DNA of 42,966 nucleotides, taken from an uncultured Clostridia bacterium (lineage in GTDB: Bacteria; Bacillota; Clostridia; Christensenellales; UBA1242). Positions within the stretch are counted from its first letter, which is position 1; every line of letters begins with the position of its first letter. The position numbers and the translations under genes were made by a program. Location of the stretch: positions 1 through 42,966 of the forward strand of contig CALWMK010000013.1 in the NCBI GenBank assembly GCA_944381825.1. The letters run 5' to 3'. Below the pieces are notes generated by a model. It had not been told where the DNA came from. It saw nothing but the letters and a program-made list of their open reading frames with translations, and made no database searches. Below are positions 1-8,079 of this stretch, piece after piece.

Positions 1-224
1 TGTGTTAGAGCAGGAGTTTACTTCCGTAAATGACTGTTCTAACACCGTTTTACAGCAAACGCAGTATTGCGCAGCTTGTCACTTTTTCCCCTTTCCTCAG
101 ACTGAAGAAAAGCAAGCAAGACAAGGCTCGGAAAATGTGTTAGAGCAGGAGTTTACTTCCGTAAATGACTGTTCTAACACCGTTTTACAGCAAACGCAGT
201 ATTGCGCAGCTTTTCTTCAGTCTG
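1..224. repeat. Duplicated intergenic repeat with hairpins and 16-bp inverted repeat
   Basis: A 77-bp unit occurs twice in direct orientation without a mismatch, at 1-77 and 136-212. Each unit starts with an imperfect 20-bp inverted repeat (2-21 against 26-45 in copy 1) closed by a TTCC loop, with adjacent G-A mismatches in mid-stem, followed by a small cgca/tgcg hairpin. Separately, 98-113 and 209-224 are perfect 16-bp inverted repeats enclosing a 127-bp segment, so the second copy lies in a small terminal-inverted-repeat-like unit. The right arm ends just before the stop codon of the peptidase gene. The open frame through the repeat has no ribosome site and merely translates the duplication, so it is not a gene. 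The unit is cut by the window edge, and its copy number in the genome is unknown. Confidence 0.8.
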
Positions 225-225
225 A

Positions 226-1698
226 TTAGGGGGTAACTATTAAAATTTTTCCCTCTAACCACGATTTAAAAAAGCTTTCAAGCTCTTTTTTACTTGCCTT
301 TTCAAAACATGCAATCATTTGCTCTGGACTCGCTTCTTTGAACTTGTAGGTTTCAAAATATAGTTTCAAACCACTGAAAAAATTTTTATCACCAATAAGG
401 GAGCGAAGAGAATCAAACATAAGCATGGATTTAACATAAGCCATATAAACATATTCTGGCTCGGTATTATATTCATCTAAAGCTCTTGTCATGCTAGTGT
501 CAAGTTCTTTATAAACTGATGTGTAAATGTCAACAAAAAAAGCATAACTTTTTATTCCATTGTGTATTATTTTATCTTTGTCAACATTATAAGATGGATT
601 TTTTTCATAAAACATTGCTGTTGTATAGTCTGTAAGGCCCTCATCTTGCCAACCATTATTAAAGGCATTACTTCCAACTAAATTGTACCACCACTGATGG
701 GCAATTTCATGAACTATAACATTTGTATAATCCTCGTATGATGGAAGATTATCTGAAATGTAAACCAAATTTGGATATTCCATGCCACCATGAACAAAAT
801 TTGCTTCAACAACAGAAAGAGTTGAATAAGGATATTCTCCAATCAGTTCAGTAAATGTTTGAAGGGCACAGCATGAAGTTTCAAGAGAATCTTGGCTTTG
901 TTTGTCGGAATAATAGTAATACATAACTTTTGTATTGCCAACCTGCTTTGTTAAAACCTCAAACTTTTCGCTTAAAACCATTGCAAAATCTCTTACATTT
1001 TTAGCTAAAATTTTTGTTTTTTTAAAGCCTTCTTCTTTTTCTTCTGAAAGCACCTCGCCAGTACTTGCTAATATAAGTTGTTCAGCATACTTTATTGTCA
1101 CTTCATAGTTTGACATTTGTGAATAGAATGGATCGCCATTACTTGAATATGGTTTTGTCATAAATTCGCCATTTTCAAATACACATGCAATCGGATAAAA
1201 ATTTCCAAAATTAACTGTATTTTCACCATACCCAAATCTATGATTAATGTTTGGCAAAAAAACCTTAAATGAAATTTTAACATTACAAGTTGAATTTGGA
1301 TAAAGAGGTTGATCAAAAGATATTTTTAAAATATTTTCGTCAATTCCACATATTTCATATTCCCAGTTTTTATCATTTAACAAAACATTTTCGATTTCAA
1401 TATGTCCATAACTAGTTCCATTTGGATATGCTTGAGTATAATTTGAAAGAGAAACCACATTTTGCTTTGAGCCCTCTCTAAAAGCATTGGCATATAAATG
1501 GAAGCACAACTCATTTAAAGGGTCGTTGTAGTTGTTTACATAAGTTAAATTTTCTTCTCCTATCAGACACTTGTTTTCATGTTCATATGTTAAATCGAGT
1601 AAATATGTGCTAATTGTTGCATTTGGTTTGTTATTCTTACAACCTACAAACGACAAACAAAAAATAAAGCTTAGAAATATTAGTAAAAATTTTTTCAT
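226..1698 (-). CDS. M1-family (gluzincin) zinc metallopeptidase lipoprotein
   Basis: 490 aa. The N-terminus is a lipoprotein signal with the lipobox cysteine at about residue 20 (FVGC), so the enzyme should be anchored on the outer face of the membrane. The catalytic domain has the M1 signature in order: GGMEYP at 304-309 (the GAMEN-like exopeptidase motif), HEIAH at 330-334, and the third zinc ligand E353 in QDEGLTDY, giving HExxH-x18-E. A C-terminal helical stretch with YVYMAY (about 417-422) fits the catalytic-tyrosine region. The protein is shorter than full aminopeptidase N and matches the compact M1 lipoproteins of Bacillota. The likely role is trimming of external peptides. The ATG follows a GAGGT ribosome site. 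It is divergent from the replication genes and abuts the repeat at its 3' end. Confidence 0.9.
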   Translation of the reverse strand: MKKFLLIFLSFIFCLSFVGCKNNKPNATISTYLLDLTYEHENKCLIGEENLTYVNNYNDPLNELCFHLYANAFREGSKQNVVSLSNYTQAYPNGTSYGHIEIENVLLNDKNWEYEICGIDENILKISFDQPLYPNSTCNVKISFKVFLPNINHRFGYGENTVNFGNFYPIACVFENGEFMTKPYSSNGDPFYSQMSNYEVTIKYAEQLILASTGEVLSEEKEEGFKKTKILAKNVRDFAMVLSEKFEVLTKQVGNTKVMYYYYSDKQSQDSLETSCCALQTFTELIGEYPYSTLSVVEANFVHGGMEYPNLVYISDNLPSYEDYTNVIVHEIAHQWWYNLVGSNAFNNGWQDEGLTDYTTAMFYEKNPSYNVDKDKIIHNGIKSYAFFVDIYTSVYKELDTSMTRALDEYNTEPEYVYMAYVKSMLMFDSLRSLIGDKNFFSGLKLYFETYKFKEASPEQMIACFEKASKKELESFFKSWLEGKILIVTP

Positions 1699-1787
1699 AA
1701 TACCTCACATTTTTTTATATATCTTATGGCAAAAGCAAAAGAAAAAGAAGCAAAAATTTAAAAGGCAGGTCAGACAAACTCTTTACA

Positions 1788-1817
1788 TTGACATTCTTAA
1801 AAGCTATATGTTAAAAT
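1788..1817 (+). promoter_or_regulatory. Promoter of the DnaD-domain/DnaI-like pair
   Basis: TTGACA at 1788-1793 and TAAAAT at 1812-1817 are 18 bp apart, with a TG dinucleotide (1809-1810) giving an extended -10. The predicted start is around 1824, immediately before the AAAGGA ribosome site of the gene at 1838, so the leader would be only about 14 nt. Confidence 0.6.
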
Positions 1818-1837
1818 TGTTGCCAAAGGAAGATTAA

Positions 1838-3286
1838 ATGAGTTTTTGCAAATTTTCAACACAAATGATTGCTTCTGACAAAACAACAGTAGACAACTTG
1901 TTTTTGAGTGAGTTTATGCCATATGCTCCTGAAAACTTTGTCAAAGTTTATTTATATGGACTTTTCAAATGCAACAATTCCGACAGCTTTGACAATGAAC
2001 TTGAAGCTTTTTCAAGAATTTTATCAATGACTGAAGATGAAATTTTAACAGCTTTTTATTATTGGCAGGAACAAGGACTTGTTAAAGTTATAGAAACTTC
2101 ACCATTTGAAGTGAGATATCTTCCACTTAAAAATTTGTTTACCAATGTAAAAAAGTATAAACCAGAAAAATTTGAGGCTTTCACCGCACAAGTCCAAGAA
2201 ATAATTACCGGAAGAATGATAACTGTTAATGAATATGCTCAATATTATGATCTTATCGAAAGAGAAAAGTTTCAACCAGAAGCTCTTTTAATGATAATTA
2301 AATACTGCATAAATTTAAAAGGTAACAATATTGGTTATAGCTATATAGTTACTGTTGCTAAAAATTGGGCGCAAGAAAATATTACAACGACAGAAAAAGT
2401 TGAAGAAAAACTTAGAATGTTTGAACTTTTTGACACTTCTCTTCAACAACTTAATAAAATATTTTCAATTAAAAGACAACTTACAATTGATGAACGAGAA
2501 ATGTATCAAAAATGGACAGATGTTTTTGGCTTTGAAGACGATGTAATTTTATATGTCGCAAAAAATTTGAAAAAAAACAAGACATTGGGTTATGATAAAT
2601 TAAATTCAAAGTTGACTAAATATTATGAAATGAAACTTTTAAGTGTAAAAGAAATTTCCGCCTTTGAAGAGCAAATGAGTCAGCTTTTTGACACTGCAAA
2701 AAGTGTTGTAACCTCTCTTGGCTTATATTATGAAAATCTTGAGCCAGTTATTGAAACCTACATTTCTAATTGGAACAATTTGGGTTATTCTTGTGACACA
2801 CTCACACTCATTGGAAACTTTTGCTTTAAAAAATCAATACGAACCCTTGATGGCATGAACAAAACCATAAACAAATTATATAAATTAGGGCTTGTAAGCA
2901 TGGATAGTATTTTGGGTTATATCGATGACATAGCTCAGTATGATAAAACAATAAAAAATCTTCTTGAAAAACTTGGATTAAATAGAAATGTAAATTCTTG
3001 GGACAGAAACTTTTTCCAAACTTGGACCGAAACTTGGAAAATTCCGCAAGAGGTTTTTGATTATGCAGTAAATCTGGCAAAAGATAAAATTCAACCCATG
3101 CAATATCTTAATAAAATTTTATCAACATTTCATGAAAATAATGTGGATACAGTGGAAAAGGCAAAACTACAAACTCCAACCACTTCACAAGTTTCAAACA
3201 AACCTAGCCATTCAAGCAAAGGTAGAAGTTATAGCAAGGAAGAATTAAATGCCCTATTTGACTCACTTGAAGAGTTTGAGGTGTAA
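1838..3286 (+). CDS. DnaD/DnaB-like replication initiation protein
   Basis: 482 aa. The N-terminal part (about 10-110) resembles the winged-helix domain of DnaD-type proteins. It is followed by two helical DnaB_2/DnaD-like segments: one around 130-190 with a YIVTVAKNW motif typical of the YxxxIxxxW signature, and another around 310-440. The tail is low-complexity (Thr/Ser/Lys) and ends in an acidic segment. Proteins of this kind bind DNA and help load the replicative helicase at the origin and at restart sites. The next gene is a DnaI-like ATPase starting 1 nt after this stop, the same pairing as dnaB-dnaI in Bacillus. The start is the ATG preceded by AAAGGAAG. The family call is firm; whether it equals DnaB or DnaD of Bacillus is not resolved. 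Confidence 0.85.
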   Translation: MSFCKFSTQMIASDKTTVDNLFLSEFMPYAPENFVKVYLYGLFKCNNSDSFDNELEAFSRILSMTEDEILTAFYYWQEQGLVKVIETSPFEVRYLPLKNLFTNVKKYKPEKFEAFTAQVQEIITGRMITVNEYAQYYDLIEREKFQPEALLMIIKYCINLKGNNIGYSYIVTVAKNWAQENITTTEKVEEKLRMFELFDTSLQQLNKIFSIKRQLTIDEREMYQKWTDVFGFEDDVILYVAKNLKKNKTLGYDKLNSKLTKYYEMKLLSVKEISAFEEQMSQLFDTAKSVVTSLGLYYENLEPVIETYISNWNNLGYSCDTLTLIGNFCFKKSIRTLDGMNKTINKLYKLGLVSMDSILGYIDDIAQYDKTIKNLLEKLGLNRNVNSWDRNFFQTWTETWKIPQEVFDYAVNLAKDKIQPMQYLNKILSTFHENNVDTVEKAKLQTPTTSQVSNKPSHSSKGRSYSKEELNALFDSLEEFEV

Positions 3287-3287
3287 A

Positions 3288-4211
3288 ATGAAAATAGAAA
3301 AAATTGCCTTAGAAAAAATTAAAAAAAGAAAAAAACAAAATCAAGAAATTGCAAGTGCTAATTTACAAAAAGCCTTAGAGGATGAAATATTTAAAAATCT
3401 TTATTATGAAAAAAAAAGTTTGATAATAGAGGTGGCAAAATGCGAAGCGGACAACTTGCCTTCAAATAGATATAAATTAAATGACCTTGAACATAAGTTG
3501 CTTGATAGATTAGAACAACTTGGCTTACCAAAAGATGGTTTGGAAATAAAATATTTTTGCCAAAAATGCAAAGATACTGGATATGTTAATGGAAAAATTT
3601 GTTCATGCTTAAAAAGGGAAATTAGCAAAACATTGTTTGAAAAAAGTGGCTTAAAAAAAAAGTTGCATTGTTTTGATGATTCAAACTTTGAAATTTTTGA
3701 CAATAGTGAATTGATGAAAAAAACCTATCAAAAAATGGAAAAGTGGTGTGATGAATTTGAAACTTCATATCTAAAAAATATCGGTCTATTTGGTGGTGCA
3801 GGAAGTGGGAAAACTTTTTTGATGGAGTGCATAGCAGATAAACTTATAAAAAAAGGAAAGTATGTTTATTTTACTACGGCATTTAAAATGATTTTAAACC
3901 TACTTGAATATCATACCACATTTGATAATACAAAAAACGAACTTTTGCAACAATATTTAGATTGTGATGTTCTAATAATAGATGATATGGGAACAGAACC
4001 AATTTATAACAATGTTAATGAAAATTATTTATATTTAATATTTAATCAACGCATAATGGAAAATAAACCCATTATTTATAATACAAATTTTACATTAGAT
4101 GAATTTTACGAAAGATATGGAGAAAGAATTTTTTCAAGATTAATTAATAAAAGAAATTCCAAAGTTTTTAATTTTTTAAACTCCGACTTAAGGATAAAAA
4201 ATAATATATAA
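3288..4211 (+). CDS. dnaI: DnaI/DnaC-like helicase loader AAA+ ATPase
   Basis: 307 aa from the ATG at 3288, chosen because GAGGTG lies just upstream. A longer frame from 3249 would overlap the previous gene and lacks a ribosome site. The N-terminal half is a lysine-rich coiled-coil-like helix, then a zinc-finger-like knot with C91, C94, C105 and C107. The C-terminal AAA+ domain has Walker A GGAGSGKT at 169-176, Walker B LIIDDMG at 229-235, a sensor-1-like NTNF near 266 and an arginine-finger region around ERIFSRL (280-286). This is the architecture of DnaI/DnaC loaders, which open or deliver the DnaB-type hexameric helicase (called DnaC in Bacillus). It is co-transcribed with the DnaD-domain gene and ends at a strong hairpin terminator. 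Confidence 0.9.
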   Translation: MKIEKIALEKIKKRKKQNQEIASANLQKALEDEIFKNLYYEKKSLIIEVAKCEADNLPSNRYKLNDLEHKLLDRLEQLGLPKDGLEIKYFCQKCKDTGYVNGKICSCLKREISKTLFEKSGLKKKLHCFDDSNFEIFDNSELMKKTYQKMEKWCDEFETSYLKNIGLFGGAGSGKTFLMECIADKLIKKGKYVYFTTAFKMILNLLEYHTTFDNTKNELLQQYLDCDVLIIDDMGTEPIYNNVNENYLYLIFNQRIMENKPIIYNTNFTLDEFYERYGERIFSRLINKRNSKVFNFLNSDLRIKNNI

Positions 4212-4237
4212 AGTTCGTACCTTTGTACATGGCAAAT

Positions 4238-4278
4238 AAAAAAGATAAGTCCTTATTTTGTGGCATTATCTTTTTTTT
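4238..4278 (+). terminator. Terminator after the DnaI-like gene
   Basis: An 11-bp perfect stem (4238-4248 with 4266-4276) with a 17-nt loop, followed by a T-run. Confidence 0.75.
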
Positions 4279-4371
4279 GTTGTTTTAAAAAAATATTAAA
4301 AAAAGACATATTTTTTTCAAAAAAATGCAAAAAAGTTAATTATTTTTACAATTTTAATTAAACTTATACTA

Positions 4372-5645
4372 ATGTTAAAAAATTTAAAAGAACTTTTGGC
4401 TCCAATTTTGAGTCTAATTGCAATTGTTGGACTGGTTTTTTATATGTGGAATAGTTGATTTCGATAGCGATATTTTTATTGACTTTTTGCTTAGCGCCTT
4501 AATTGTTTTAATAGGTCAATTATTATTTATTACTGGAGCAGATCATTCTATTGTAAAAATTGGAAAACATTCTGGCTCTGCTCTAATAAAATTTAAAAGA
4601 ACCTGGATAATTTTACTTTTTGGTGCACTTTTTGGATTTTTTGCCACCCTTGCTGAACCCGACATACAAATTCTTGCAGGCATTGTTTGTGCGGTAAATA
4701 GAATTCCAAAAATTTTATTTATGAGCATAATTGGTTTGGGAGTAGGACTTTTTACAATGATTGCTTATCTTCGAATTTTTAAAAAACTTTCCATTAAAAT
4801 ATTTGCTCATGTGTTTATATGCACTTATTTTCATATTTGCATTTTTTATTCCAAATGAATTTCTGGTCTTAGCATTTGACTCATCTGGAATGACCACTGG
4901 TCCAATTACAGTACCTTTTTTGTTAGCACTTACTATTGGTCTTTGTTCTATTAGGAACAATAATAAAAAAGAAGATTGTTTTGGCGTTGTAGCCGTCTCT
5001 TCTGCTGGTTCAATTTTGGCACTTGAAATTCTTTCTCTTTTTTTTCCAGTTTCATCGGTTGTTTATACAATTTCTAACCAAAGTTTTTTTTCACTTTTAA
5101 TTGAAAATATTATAGAAGTTTCAATTTCTTTATTACCAATTTTAATTATATTTATTATAATGCAAATTAGCTGTTTTAAATTTCCAAAAAAATATGTAAT
5201 TAAAATTCTTTTAAGTTTTTTAATTTGCGGTTGTGGGCTAACAATGTTTTTAACTGGTGTTTCATATGGTTTTTCTCCAATGGGTTTATATTTAGGCACC
5301 AATTCTCCCACTTATCTTTTGTTTGTATTGGCTGTTGCATTTGGAGCCATTTTAGTTTTTACAGAACCAGCCATTTTAATATTATTAAAACAAATTGAAG
5401 AGGTAACAAACGGAATAATTAAATCGAAATATATATTAATTGCCATTTCAACCTCGGTTATAATTTCATTGATTATTTCAATTCTAAGATTATTGTTTGA
5501 GGAAAAAGAAGTTGTTTTAATATTATCTAATAATTCAAGATATAAAAAGACAATGACAGAAATTAAAAAAGCCATATTACAAAACAAAAATGCACAAGGA
5601 ATTTGTTTCACTCTTCCTGTCAATGATTTTTTAAAATTTGAATAA
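4372..5645 (+). pseudogene. DUF1538 membrane protein, decayed: two frameshifts and a deletion joining it to a PII-like tail
   Basis: Three overlapping frames read as one DUF1538-type integral membrane protein. The first runs from ATG 4372 and stops at TGA 4456; the second continues to 4858; the third runs to 5645. Removing one T from the T6 run at 4436-4441 and one A from the A6 run at 4781-4786 gives a continuous protein of about 424 aa with the family hallmarks TLAEPDIQ, AFDSSGMTTGPITVPF and, in the second repeat, FTEPAILILLKQIEEVT. The second DUF1538 repeat then breaks off after an LRLLF segment. The last ~47 aa (EEKEVVLIL ... GICFTLPVNDF) match the C-terminal half of PII-like proteins, which I recall being encoded next to DUF1538 genes. 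This suggests a deletion that fused two neighbours. There is no ribosome site before 4372. Sequencing error could explain the frameshifts but not the missing half-domains. Confidence 0.72.
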
Positions 5646-5742
5646 ATCTTATTAAAGCTAATAAAATTCTAGACTTTTAAATCAATTCCAACTTAGGTTT
5701 GATGTTTTTAGTTAATAAATTAATCAAACTAAATTTGTTTCA

Positions 5743-6876
5743 TTATGTTTCAATTATAAAATCAGCATCCTTTATTAAGGTTTTTTTATAAAAATCTTGC
5801 TCTTTTTCAATTTTTAAACAATTTGCGAAAACTGTGCATCCGCCACCATTTGCCAAAACTCTTGCAAGATTAAAAAGTTTTTTTACAAGTCTTTCAGCTT
5901 CAAAATTTTCTTGAAAACCTGTTTTATTATTTTCTAGTGAAAAAAAATCTTCAATAGATTTCAGCAATCCCATTAAATCAAAAATAACTAAAGCCACTTT
6001 CTCACCTTCTCGCATTAGCAATTCAACATGATTAATAGCATTTGTGATGGTTTCATAATGATTTTGAGGATGGTCATTCATATAAGAACATAAAAACTCA
6101 CCATTAAAATCTTTTGTTAAAGACAATTTATTATAAATGGAAATATTTACACAAAGAAAAATTAGCTTATAATTACTCTGTAAAGAAAGGGTTGAATTTT
6201 TCAGTTTTAAAAGCCCTTGTTTGAAATTTTCATCAATATATAATATTTTTGAACCAAAATTGAAATTAAGATTCGATACTAAAGGAATTTCATCTAAAAC
6301 CAATTGGTCAACATCAAACAAACTTCTTTCTTTTTGTGGGGCTTTATAATTTACAAATTTAAGTTCGGTTAGCAAAAAATAGTCCATTGAGGTCATTTTT
6401 CTTGCCGATCCGCCAAGTAAATCTCCCTCCAAAAGCTTATATTCATTTATCATTAAATCGGGCACAGATACAACACAATCAAAATTCTCGAGATCTCTAA
6501 AATAAAAATAACCAGAAATGGTTTTTCTTAAATAACCTTTAAAAAAATGTAAAGTTTTATCAAGCTCGGTTTTTTTATTAAATTTTAACGATGCAAAAAG
6601 CTTTTCGTCAGATTTTGTTTTTAAAGATGTTTCAATAAATTCTTTAGGAACAAAAATATCTAAATATTTTTCAACATTAGAAATAGTTTTTGGTGGTCTG
6701 CCTCTATTTGAAGACTTTACAGGATTTAAGTTGCCTTTATTTATCTCTAATATTTCATGTTCTAATTCTTCCCTCTTTTTTGTTGTAGGAGAAGCCACAC
6801 CAACTTTTCTAGCAAGTTCTCTAAGTTCATAAATACCAAGACTATTAAGAGTTTCTTCTTTATAATTCTTAAACAT
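5743..6876 (-). CDS. Degenerate Rho homologue lacking the Walker A loop
   Basis: 377 aa. Residues 8-46 form a Rho_N domain, followed by an AT-hook-like GRPPK (59-63). Residues ~113-178 resemble the Rho cold-shock RNA-binding domain (SGYFYFRDLENFDCVVSV ... LLEGDLLGGSARK). The rest follows the Rho ATPase fold: GEFLCSYMNDHPQNH (259-273) against GEVxSSTFDEPxxxH, KVALVIFDLMGLLKS (293-307) against the Walker B segment, and LFNLARVLANGGGCTVFANC (334-353) against FFGAARNxEEGGSLTIIATA. The P-loop (APPKAGKT) is replaced by an unrelated stretch near 208-222, the catalytic ERPEE segment is gone, and the protein ends where Rho would go on to its R-loop and arginine finger. It should bind nucleic acid but not hydrolyse ATP. 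AGGAGAGG precedes the ATG. The role is unknown; it may compete with or modulate true Rho. Confidence 0.75.
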   Translation of the reverse strand: MFKNYKEETLNSLGIYELRELARKVGVASPTTKKREELEHEILEINKGNLNPVKSSNRGRPPKTISNVEKYLDIFVPKEFIETSLKTKSDEKLFASLKFNKKTELDKTLHFFKGYLRKTISGYFYFRDLENFDCVVSVPDLMINEYKLLEGDLLGGSARKMTSMDYFLLTELKFVNYKAPQKERSLFDVDQLVLDEIPLVSNLNFNFGSKILYIDENFKQGLLKLKNSTLSLQSNYKLIFLCVNISIYNKLSLTKDFNGEFLCSYMNDHPQNHYETITNAINHVELLMREGEKVALVIFDLMGLLKSIEDFFSLENNKTGFQENFEAERLVKKLFNLARVLANGGGCTVFANCLKIEKEQDFYKKTLIKDADFIIET

Positions 6877-7048
6877 ATACCTCTCCTTTTAATCAACAAC
6901 ATTTTATCATAAAAAATATGAAAAAGAAAGAACAATTATAAATTTTTTGAACAAATTTCGACATTTTTGCTCAAAATTAGTATTCCATAGATTTTCATTT
7001 TAAATCATTTATTGTTAAACTTTATAAAAGAATTTTGAAAAAAAACAC

Positions 7049-7077
7049 TTGCTTTTTTAAAAAAATGTGACTATAAT
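7049..7077 (+). promoter_or_regulatory. Promoter of the metal efflux permease gene
   Basis: TTGCTT (7049-7054), a 17-bp spacer and TATAAT (7072-7077). The predicted transcript has an AT-rich leader of about 100 nt before the ATG at 7183. I see no known riboswitch motif in the leader, including the yybP-ykoY manganese type. The remainder of the 6877-7182 gap holds nothing else I can identify. Confidence 0.6.
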
Positions 7078-7182
7078 CTTCAAGAAGTTTTACAGTTATT
7101 AAATTTATATTTTAATTTGAAAAATCAAAAGAGATAATTAATTTGAATTTAACACTTAACAATCAATTAAAAGGAGAAAAAA

Positions 7183-8001
7183 ATGTGGGATGCACTACTA
7201 GATGCATTATTAGACACTTTAAATATAATTCCTATTTTGTTTTTGGTGTATTTAATAATTGAATTTGTTTCGCACAGTGACAATTTTCATTCCAAAGTTA
7301 TAAAGGCAAAAAAATTTGGGCCTCTTATTGGTGGGGCACTTGGAATTTTCCCACAATGTGGATTTTCTAGTGCAATGGCAGACCTTTATTCCAAACGAGC
7401 AATTACTATTGGAACATTATTTGCAGTTTTTATTGCAACATCCGACGAGGCAATAGTGATAATGATAGCATATCCTAACTTTATTTTAAATTTGCTTATT
7501 TTTATTGCCATAAAGTTTGTAGTTGCAGTGATCATTGGGTATATCATAGACTTAATAACTAAAAGTTATAAAAAAATAAATAAAAATATTAATTCTCATT
7601 TTGTCGAAAAACATTGTGAGTGTAATATTTTAAAAGAAACCATTATTCAAACATTACAAATTTCCTTGTTTGTTTTTGTTGCAACTTTTTTAATAAATGC
7701 TTTGTTGTTACTTGTTCCAATTGAATCATTTACAATTTCATCTAATAAATTTGTTCAGGCTTTGATAGCACCACTTATTGGTCTAATACCAAATTGTGCA
7801 TCCTCAATTTTTTTAGTTGAACTTTATCTTAACAATCTATTATTTTTTGGTTCATTAATAGGTGGACTTTCTGCTGGTTCTGGAGTTGGAATTTTGGTCT
7901 TATTTAGAAAAAACAAAAATATCAAAGAAAACTTGTTGATTACATTGTTTTTATATTTGATAGGCGCAATTTTGGGACTTATAATAAATTTATTCTGCTA
8001 A
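7183..8001 (+). CDS. PF11449-type putative heavy-metal (manganese/arsenic) efflux permease
   Basis: 272 aa, almost entirely membrane helices (roughly eight). The protein consists of two related halves, each with a P-x-C motif followed by a conserved helix: GIFPQCGFSSAMADLYSKR near 55-73 and GLIPNCASSIFLVELYLNN near 201-219, ending with GGLSAGSGVG. A hydrophilic, histidine/cysteine-bearing loop (HFVEKHCEC, about 142-150) separates the halves. This pattern fits the family annotated as putative manganese transporter or ArsP_2. The direction (efflux) and the metal are family inferences; nothing in the sequence proves them. A GGAG site precedes the ATG, and it is transcribed alone between its promoter and a bidirectional terminator. 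Confidence 0.75.
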   Translation: MWDALLDALLDTLNIIPILFLVYLIIEFVSHSDNFHSKVIKAKKFGPLIGGALGIFPQCGFSSAMADLYSKRAITIGTLFAVFIATSDEAIVIMIAYPNFILNLLIFIAIKFVVAVIIGYIIDLITKSYKKINKNINSHFVEKHCECNILKETIIQTLQISLFVFVATFLINALLLLVPIESFTISSNKFVQALIAPLIGLIPNCASSIFLVELYLNNLLFFGSLIGGLSAGSGVGILVLFRKNKNIKENLLITLFLYLIGAILGLIINLFC

Positions 8002-8040
8002 TAAATAGACAAAAAACAAAGCACTGTCATTTTTTTAAAA

Positions 8041-8067
8041 AAAACTCTTGAATTTTTCAAGAGTTTT
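8041..8067. terminator. Bidirectional terminator
   Basis: A perfect 12-bp stem (8041-8052 with 8056-8067) with a TTT loop, A-rich on one side and T-rich on the other. It serves the permease gene on + and the giant lipoprotein gene on -. Confidence 0.85.
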
Positions 8068-8079
8068 ATTTAAATTATT

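Noticed and set aside
1..212. CRISPR-like array
   Set aside because: Only two 77-bp copies with a single unlike 58-bp interval and no cas genes nearby.
2..229. Open frame of 75 codons across the left-edge repeats
   Set aside because: It merely translates the duplicated repeat, has no ribosome site and runs off the edge; the repeat is better explained as non-coding.
4436..4786. Phase-variable switch in the DUF1538 gene
   Set aside because: Tracts of only six bases plus an apparent deletion downstream make decay or sequencing error more likely than programmed switching.
5697..5729. Terminator between the DUF1538 remnant and the Rho-like gene
   Set aside because: Only a 7-bp stem with a 19-nt loop and no adjacent T-run on either strand.
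7084..7182. Manganese riboswitch in the permease leader
   Set aside because: No yybP-ykoY core motif or stable GC-containing helix is visible.
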